Assembly (NCBI GenBank): GCA_013698055.1
Contig: JACCVS010000410.1
Location: 1 to 14,320, forward strand
Direction of reading: 5' to 3'
DNA length: 14,320 nucleotides
From: Acidobacteriota bacterium
Lineage (GTDB): Bacteria; Acidobacteriota; Blastocatellia; Pyrinomonadales; Pyrinomonadaceae
Shown: positions 1 to 4,664 of the stretch, piece after piece
Position numbering within the stretch: position 1 is the stretch's first letter
How the letters are laid out: each line of letters starts with the position of its first letter
The notes under the pieces: generated by a model
Told to the model about the DNA's origin: nothing
The model's database searches: none
The model's input: the letters and a program-made list of their open reading frames with translations, nothing else
Made by a program: the position numbers and the translations under genes

Positions 1-67
1 TGCCTGTGAAACCTTCTCTTCAGAGCTGAGTGAGAGATCTTTCCTGCTAAGGGTCAGGACAATAGAG

Positions 68-1180
68 TCAACTTTCCGTTATTAACTTTTCGTGCTTGCA
101 CTTGGCCACACCTTTGCCTTCACCTTCTGGATACCACCAGCCTGAGCCGCCGCAATCCGGGCAGGAAGTAGCATCCACGCTGCCCTGTGGCGCGCCGACA
201 GCCTCGTCGGGCAATTCCCTGCCCTCGGCTCGGGCCTGCTTCTTGTCAATCTTCCAGAGCCGCCGGCGCAAATGCTCGGCGAGGAATGCCGGCACGCTTG
301 AGACAGTCGTGCGCGCGGCAGCGATCTTCAGTTCTGCGATGAGTACGTCGGCCAGTTCTTTCCAGCGGGCATTTTCAGTAGCTTGAACTTCCCTTCCGGT
401 AATTTCTTTTGTTGCGGTTTTTAATGCTGTGATCATCCCAGCTAGCGCAGCATCATCATCAATCGTTTGCTGGTCTTTAAGAAGAGTCTTGTCCTGATCG
501 TAAACCGTTGATTCGATTCCAGATAAACTGGGGATAGAGTCTCTCGATTCGACAGCCTCTACAGCCTCTTGCATCTGAGGGGTGTTAGAGCCTGTACCGA
601 GACTAGAGGGGGTAGAGGGGGTAGAGCCAGTCAGTCCAACCTCTTCCGGCAGGAATACTTCGTACTCATTTCCGCCGTGCGCGCCGGGCACGATGCTCTC
701 TTTTATTAGATTTGCAGCGCGAAGCCGGAGGAGATTCTTTCTCAAAGTCACTTCAGAGCCAATTCCAGCCTTTTTCATCAACTGGTCTTTAGGAATCCTG
801 ATTTTTCGCTTTGGAATGATTGCTCCGCGCGTCAATATATACAGGGTATCGTAAAGCTCTTTGCTCTTGCCGCCTTGCTCACCAAACATGCCGGAAGGCA
901 CGGCCTGACGAACAATTGAATTAGCAACCTTCGTATAATCACGCTCAGGCGCAACTGAAGATGGGTTCCTACTCTGCTGCCTAGAGGGTGTAGAGGGTCT
1001 AGCAAGTGTAGAGATACTAGAGGGGGTAGAGGCTCTAGACGGTTCAGTCAGTCCGAGTATTTCCTCTACTGGATGTGGCGCAGGTAGCTTGCGCAGGTTG
1101 TCAAAGATGCCGGAGGTGATTTTTTTCTTCGGCGTTCGCGTCTGCACCGTCGGCTTATCTGTTTCTTTGGGGTCTGTCAT
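68..1180 (-). CDS. Winged-helix protein with C-terminal Cys/His knuckle, ParA-associated
   Basis: A 370-aa protein that I cannot assign to a named family. In order it has: a basic N-terminus; a Ser/Thr/Pro-rich linker (about 41-80); a probable winged-helix domain (about 105-180, with PKRKIRIPKDQLMKKAGI and SEVTLRKNLLRLRAANLI, then a wing-like HGGNEYEVF); a second S/T/P linker (183-200); a helical region (about 240-320); and a Cys/His cluster near the C-terminus (C340, C343, C361, H363, spaced like a zinc knuckle). The start ATG overlaps the ParA stop (ATGA, 1177-1180) and has GGAGG ten bases upstream (1191-1195), so translation is probably coupled. It is the last gene of the HTH-ParA trio. 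I infer a DNA-binding role in partition or replication control of a plasmid or integrated element. The two linkers are encoded by phased 9-nt DNA repeats. The coding assignment is firm; the function is open. Confidence 0.85.
   Translation of the reverse strand: MTDPKETDKPTVQTRTPKKKITSGIFDNLRKLPAPHPVEEILGLTEPSRASTPSSISTLARPSTPSRQQSRNPSSVAPERDYTKVANSIVRQAVPSGMFGEQGGKSKELYDTLYILTRGAIIPKRKIRIPKDQLMKKAGIGSEVTLRKNLLRLRAANLIKESIVPGAHGGNEYEVFLPEEVGLTGSTPSTPSSLGTGSNTPQMQEAVEAVESRDSIPSLSGIESTVYDQDKTLLKDQQTIDDDAALAGMITALKTATKEITGREVQATENARWKELADVLIAELKIAAARTTVSSVPAFLAEHLRRRLWKIDKKQARAEGRELPDEAVGAPQGSVDATSCPDCGGSGWWYPEGEGKGVAKCKHEKLITES
586..630. repeat. Phased 9-nt tandem repeat block A
   Basis: Five 9-nt units start at 586, 595, 604, 613 and 622. 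Read on the plus strand, the best copies are TAGAGGGGG (604-612 and 613-621); the others are diverged. The block is followed by CAGTCAGTCC (628-637), which also follows block B. It lies inside the winged-helix gene and encodes Ser/Thr/Pro on the minus strand. It may simply be linker expansion, or an iteron-like protein-binding array. Confidence 0.7.
982..1044. repeat. Phased 9-nt tandem repeat block B
   Basis: Seven 9-nt units begin with TAG at 982, 991, 1000, 1009, 1018, 1027 and 1036 in perfect register. Examples are TAGAGGGTG, TAGAGGGTC and TAGAGGGGG. The block is followed by CAGTCAGTCC (1045-1054), as in block A. It encodes the N-terminal S/T/P linker of the same protein. The register is exact even where units have diverged. 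Confidence 0.7.
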
Positions 1181-1971
1181 TTAGCTCGTGCCTCCACGGC
1201 CCGGATGGTGGAATTCATCTTCAGCCTGCCAAGCATTTCGTCAGTCAATGCCTCGTAATCTTTACTGCCATGCGAGTCAGGCGCGTGCTCGTAAATGCTC
1301 TTGCGGAAAGCCGGCGCTGTCTGCAACTTGACGTTCGTGCGAATCACAGTCTCGAAGACGACCTCACCGAACATTTCCTGAATTTTCTGAAGCGCCTCAG
1401 CGCAGATGCGATTACGCGTATCGAAGTTTGTGACAACATAGCCGAGCACGGCCAGAGCCGGATTAGGTCGTTTGGTGGCTTCCACAGTTGATTTGAGGTC
1501 GATGACACCTTCGAGCGGGTAATACTGTGCGGCGACCGGTACGACCACGAACTGTGTAGCAAGCAGCGCCTGTGTGAGTGTCATTCCCAAAGATGGTGGG
1601 CAGTCTATCAAGGTGAAGTCGTAGCCTTCAAGAGACTCCAACGCATCTTTAAGTCTGTATTGTTCTTCGATTTGCACGGCGCGCTCCAACATCGCCAGGC
1701 GGATGTGTGAAGGCGCGAGGTCGAGGTTTTCGATGTGCGTTTCATAAATGGCTTCGACGAGTGGTGGGCGCATCTGATGACCGACCAATACGTCGGCGAG
1801 TGTCGTCGTGATCGCGTCCGGCTCAAGGAAAGTCGTCGTCGTGTTGCACTGACTGTCCAGATCGACGATGAGGGTTTTGTAGCCGCGAATCGCGAGACCG
1901 GCGGCGATGTTACATGCCGTCGTTGTCTTGCCGACTCCGCCCTTTTGATTGGCGATGGCAATAGTTTTCAT
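1177..1971 (-). CDS. parA: ParA/Soj-family partition ATPase
   Basis: A 264-aa cytoplasmic ATPase of the ParA/MinD family. Such proteins bind DNA non-specifically in the ATP state and move plasmids, chromosome origins or other cargo with a partner that binds a centromere-like site. Visible motifs are the deviant Walker A KGGVGKTT (10-17, with signature Lys10), the A' segment DLDSQ (37-41) and Walker B LIDCPPS (121-127). The length suits the small chromosomal/type Ib-like ParAs with no long N-terminal DNA-binding domain. GGGAGG (1976-1981) lies four bases before the ATG. The gene overlaps the upstream HTH gene and the downstream winged-helix gene by ATGA, so the three form one operon. No recognisable ParB is present; one of the two neighbours may take the adaptor role (inference). 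It could serve a plasmid, an integrated element or an orphan positioning system. Confidence 0.95.
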   Translation of the reverse strand: MKTIAIANQKGGVGKTTTACNIAAGLAIRGYKTLIVDLDSQCNTTTTFLEPDAITTTLADVLVGHQMRPPLVEAIYETHIENLDLAPSHIRLAMLERAVQIEEQYRLKDALESLEGYDFTLIDCPPSLGMTLTQALLATQFVVVPVAAQYYPLEGVIDLKSTVEATKRPNPALAVLGYVVTNFDTRNRICAEALQKIQEMFGEVVFETVIRTNVKLQTAPAFRKSIYEHAPDSHGSKDYEALTDEMLGRLKMNSTIRAVEARAK

Positions 1972-2159
1972 GCGGCCTCCCGTTTATAGGTGGCCAATTT
2001 CAGCACCTGACTCTTCGAGACAAGCTTTGAGCGCGCATCGAGCGGGTTAGGGAAGTGGCGGATCACATTTCTTTTAAGCAGTTCTGCCATCTTTTTCGGG
2101 CTGATCCCCAACAGCTTTCGAGCTTCGGTAGCAGGTATTAAATCCTGTGGCGTGTTCAT
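1968..2159 (-). CDS. Small HTH (MerR/excisionase-type) DNA-binding protein
   Basis: A 63-aa protein, almost entirely one helix-turn-helix of the MerR/excisionase (HTH_17-like) type. IPATEARKLLGISPKKMAEL (residues 8-27) gives the helix-turn-helix. A short wing-like stretch with RHFPNPLDARSKLVSKSQV follows (34-52). Its stop overlaps the ParA start by ATGA (1968-1971), which makes it the first gene of the trio. No strong Shine-Dalgarno precedes the ATG. From position and size I infer an operon repressor and/or site-specific DNA-binding partner of ParA; the inverted repeats just upstream are candidate binding sites. It could alternatively be an excisionase-like directionality factor, but no integrase is seen. 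Confidence 0.8.
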   Translation of the reverse strand: MNTPQDLIPATEARKLLGISPKKMAELLKRNVIRHFPNPLDARSKLVSKSQVLKLATYKREAA

Positions 2160-2188
2160 GCAAGCGAGAGTAACATAGGGGCAGCATG

Positions 2189-2208
2189 ATGTGAAGATGT
2201 TTTCACAT
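2189..2208. promoter_or_regulatory. Inverted repeat upstream of the HTH-ParA operon
   Basis: A perfect dyad: ATGTGAA (2189-2195), six-base spacer, TTCACAT (2202-2208). It lies 30-49 bases upstream of the HTH-gene start, where an operator or partition site would sit. It is AT-rich with no U-tract, so a protein-binding site is likelier than a terminator. Function is inferred from position. Confidence 0.5.
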
Positions 2209-2236
2209 AGATTCCAAAGGCGGGAAGGGAAGTGTT

Positions 2237-2254
2237 ACTCAAATGGTTTTGAGT
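2237..2254. promoter_or_regulatory. Second inverted repeat upstream of the HTH-ParA operon
   Basis: A perfect dyad: ACTCAAA (2237-2243), four-base spacer TGGT, TTTGAGT (2248-2254). Its centre is about 47 bp from the centre of the dyad at 2189-2208, and its sequence differs. It could be a second regulator site or part of the promoter region of the minus-strand operon. Confidence 0.45.
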
Positions 2255-2307
2255 CGCCCCTGTCTGAATGATCAGGAGCGGACCTCTGTTGCTCTGTTGC
2301 CAGCGGT

Positions 2308-2913
2308 GTGAATCCATTAAACTTGGTTCAGCCACTTCTTAGCTCGAACTTGATAGCAGTGCCGGTCAAAAACATTTTTGCCAAAAACAATCGCGGCATC
2401 CTGTTGGATGTCGTGGTGTTCGTGCTGCAATTGATCTTAGTCAGGCTGTTGACTGGATATTTTATCGAGTTAATCCAGCGCGCATCCGCCGACGATTACG
2501 AAAAGGAGGAGTTAACACGCCAATTGATGGTAGGCGAAATTGGCGACTACTCTTTAGAGAAACGCTATCTTTGCAAGGACGAGCATATAGTGTGGGGGCA
2601 GATGACGGCGACGATAGTCCGCAAGGAATCGGACGAACCGTTTTACATGCTGGCGATCATCGAAGACATCACGGAGCGCAAACGGGCCGAAGAAGAGTTA
2701 AAGAAATTGAACGAACAACTCGAAGGTCGCGTCGCCGAGCGCACCGTCGCACTCTCGACGGCCATCTGCTCGACGGCGTTCTTCAGGATGGGATTGTTGC
2801 GCGCGTTCTCCGGCGAAAGCGTCTCAATCGGCGGAGCATTAAACTTGGCGTATTGGTCACTGACAGCTTGCGCGTCAGAATCTAATGGCATGATGGCACC
2901 TCCTCAGGGATGA
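2308..2913 (+). pseudogene. Mosaic remnant: membrane segment plus half PAS domain
   Basis: An open frame of 201 codons from a GTG, but not a normal gene. Residues 1-62 hold one hydrophobic segment (about 30-54, GILLDVVVFVLQLILVRLL), like the N-terminus of an unknown membrane protein. Residues 63-149 match the C-terminal half of a sensor-kinase PAS/PAC domain (GDYSLEKRYLCKDE, IIEDITERKRAEEELKKLN) and its coiled coil, with the N-terminal half of the PAS fold and any kinase domain missing. After about residue 149 the frame reads antisense through an esterase 5' fragment and has no protein-like character. No well-placed ribosome site precedes the GTG, and an in-frame stop lies at 2269. I read it as pieces of two degraded genes joined in frame. 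A short expressed fusion cannot be excluded. Confidence 0.6.
2751..2891 (-). pseudogene. 5' stub of an alpha/beta-hydrolase (esterase)-like gene
   Basis: On the minus strand an ATG at 2889-2891 opens a frame starting MPLDSDAQAVSDQYAKFNAP, with ETLSPENARNNP at 23-34. This resembles the start of HSL-type esterases/lipases. A very good Shine-Dalgarno, GAGGAGG (2899-2905), sits seven bases upstream. After about 45 codons the sequence becomes the antisense of the PAS fragment, and the catalytic part (HGGG, GxSxG) is absent. The stub begins 56 bases downstream of the acyl-CoA synthetase stop on the same strand, so it was probably the next gene of that operon before the rearrangement. The family assignment rests only on N-terminal similarity recalled by eye. 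Confidence 0.55.
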
Positions 2914-2947
2914 TTGCTCTCAATTTAATCAGCTTGTTCTGAAAAGA

Positions 2948-4486
2948 TTAAATCTTCGATTCCCGTCCCGCCCAGTAAGGCTCGCGCATCTCGCGCTTGA
3001 GCGTTTTGCCAGCCGTGCTCCGTGGGAAATCCTCCATAAAGACTACGGCGTGGACTCGCTGAAATCTGGCGTCCACACGCTCGTTGATCCAGTCACGTAA
3101 TCCCTCTGCGGTTGCTTCACCTGGCCTGTGAAGTATTACCGCTGCCAGAGGAGTCTCGCCCCACTTCTCATGTGGGACACCGAACACGGCTGCCTCGCGC
3201 ACCGACGGGTGCTGTACGATTATCTCTTCTATGTCCTTGGGAAAGATGTTGGCTCCGCCCGAAATGATCAAGTCCTTCTTGCGGTCAACCAGATAAAGGA
3301 ATCCATCCTCATCTACGTAGCCTAGATCGCCTGAATGTAGCCAGCCATCAATCACGGCCTGCGCAGTCAGTTCAGTTTGCTTATAGTAGCCGGGCATCAG
3401 GAGGGGGCCTCGCCCGACAATTTCGCCGACCTCACCCGTCGCCGCTTCTTTCCCTTCGTCATTCACGATCCGCATCTCGAAAAAGTGAAGTGGCACGCCT
3501 ACCGAACCCGGTTTCGCAGCGTAATCGTTCTTGTCAAGGACGGTCACGAAGCCTTCAGTCAGGCCGTAGAGTTCGTAGAAACGGCCCGGCAATACGCTGG
3601 TTAGTTTTTCCTTGTGCTCGCGGTGGAGCGGCGCGCCAACTGTGCAGAGCGCCTCCAAAGACTGTAGCGCTTCAGCGGAGAAGCCGGGCGAGTTGAGCAT
3701 GGCGACAATTTGCGAAGGTACCATCATGACGTGCGTCGCACGCTCCCGCTTGACCATCTCAATGAATGTGTCGGGGTCGAACTGTTTGAGTAGAACGTAA
3801 GTCGTGCCGAGGAACATGGACGGCATCAACATGACGAAAGCACCGTTGAAGACCATTGACCCGGCGTGTATGACGATGCTCTCAGGGCACATGCGGAAGC
3901 ACGAAGAGAAGAGTGTGCAGTACATCCCTCGGACATAGTGTGAATGGACGATTCCCTTCGGAAGGCCCGTCGTGCCGCTGCTGTAAATGATGTTGAAGTG
4001 GTCGCCGGCGGTGATCTCTATCCGCGGCGGATTCTCTTCGCTGGCTGCTTCTGTCAGCGCGTTGTAATCCTGATAGCCGCTGACGTTTTCGCCTCCGGCG
4101 AGGATATACCGGTCGGCGGCGATGGACGGCAGGTCGGGTCTGATAGCATTCAGAGCTTCTGTGGAATCACTATCCGTAATAATTGTTGTGGTCTCCGAAT
4201 CCCGCAGAAGTGTGGAAAGGGCTTTGTCCCGCAGCAAAGGGCTGAGCGGCACGACCACCGCCCCGATCTTGGCTATAGCCCAGTACGTCTCGATCAGCTC
4301 CAGACAATTTGGAAGAATGGTGGCGACCTTATCACCTTTGCTAACCCCCAAGTTGAGGAGCGCGTTCGCCAGACGATTGACGCGGCCGTTGAATGTTCGA
4401 AATGTGAGCCGGTGCTCATCGAAGATCAGCGCGATATGCTCCGGTCTGTAGCGCGCATGCCTGCCCAGCAGTGAGCCGATGTTCAT
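2948..4486 (-). CDS. AMP-forming acyl-CoA synthetase (long-chain fatty acid-CoA ligase-like)
   Basis: A 512-aa class I adenylate-forming enzyme. It would activate a carboxylic acid to an acyl-AMP and then to the CoA thioester in the cytoplasm. Motifs in order: P-loop YSSGTTGLPKGIV (168-180); YGLTE (307-311); HSGDLGY with the ribose-binding Asp387 (384-390); hinge DRKKDLIISGG (401-411); and the catalytic-lysine motif STAGKTLKRE (490-499, Lys494). Length and motif order are normal for the family, so it looks intact. The ATG is preceded by AGGA about eight bases upstream. The substrate is not readable: medium/long-chain fatty acids are likeliest, but aryl acids are possible. A truncated esterase stub follows it and a secreted protein gene precedes it. 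The 178-base upstream spacer with two hairpins suggests its own transcription unit. Confidence 0.93.
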   Translation of the reverse strand: MNIGSLLGRHARYRPEHIALIFDEHRLTFRTFNGRVNRLANALLNLGVSKGDKVATILPNCLELIETYWAIAKIGAVVVPLSPLLRDKALSTLLRDSETTTIITDSDSTEALNAIRPDLPSIAADRYILAGGENVSGYQDYNALTEAASEENPPRIEITAGDHFNIIYSSGTTGLPKGIVHSHYVRGMYCTLFSSCFRMCPESIVIHAGSMVFNGAFVMLMPSMFLGTTYVLLKQFDPDTFIEMVKRERATHVMMVPSQIVAMLNSPGFSAEALQSLEALCTVGAPLHREHKEKLTSVLPGRFYELYGLTEGFVTVLDKNDYAAKPGSVGVPLHFFEMRIVNDEGKEAATGEVGEIVGRGPLLMPGYYKQTELTAQAVIDGWLHSGDLGYVDEDGFLYLVDRKKDLIISGGANIFPKDIEEIIVQHPSVREAAVFGVPHEKWGETPLAAVILHRPGEATAEGLRDWINERVDARFQRVHAVVFMEDFPRSTAGKTLKREMREPYWAGRESKI

Positions 4487-4535
4487 GAGTGCTTCCTAGT
4501 ATAACTTTCAAGGTAAGGGGCGGCGGACCCTGAAA

Positions 4536-4556
4536 GACAGATACAGGTTATCTGTC
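4536..4556. other. Short inverted repeat between the secreted-protein and ligase genes
   Basis: A perfect 8-bp stem: GACAGATA (4536-4543) and TATCTGTC (4549-4556), loop of five. AAA before and TTT after (4558-4560) could extend it past one bulged base. It lies 50 bases upstream of the acyl-CoA synthetase start. It may be an operator or a weak terminator; nothing in the sequence decides between them. Confidence 0.4.
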
Positions 4557-4599
4557 GTTTAGCACCGCCGCGGAAATGTGCGTCCGATTGCCCATCTCT

Positions 4600-4649
4600 G
4601 TCCCGGTCGAGATATGAGCCATTTGATTCGCGCATATCTCGACCGGGAC
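4600..4649. terminator. Long perfect hairpin after the secreted-protein gene
   Basis: Arms of 17 bp match perfectly: 4600-4616 (GTCCCGGTCGAGATATG) and 4633-4649 (CATATCTCGACCGGGAC), loop of 16. On the minus strand it begins 16 bases after the stop of the secreted protein, where a transcription end would be expected. No U-run follows on either strand, so a classical intrinsic terminator is not proven. It may instead be an RNA-stabilising hairpin, a factor-assisted terminator, or a dispersed palindromic repeat. Confidence 0.45.
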
Positions 4650-4664
4650 TGTAACTCCCCATCA

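Noticed and set aside
1..67. End of another gene at the left edge
   Set aside because: Too short to judge; no motif, RNA structure or convincing coding signal seen.
586..1044. CRISPR array
   Set aside because: The repeats are 9-nt units without spacers and lie in a coding frame; no cas gene is present.
3944..4474. 176-codon plus-strand frame opposite the acyl-CoA synthetase
   Set aside because: It lies entirely antisense to a gene with complete family motifs and shows no domain or membrane features; it is a shadow of high-GC codon use.
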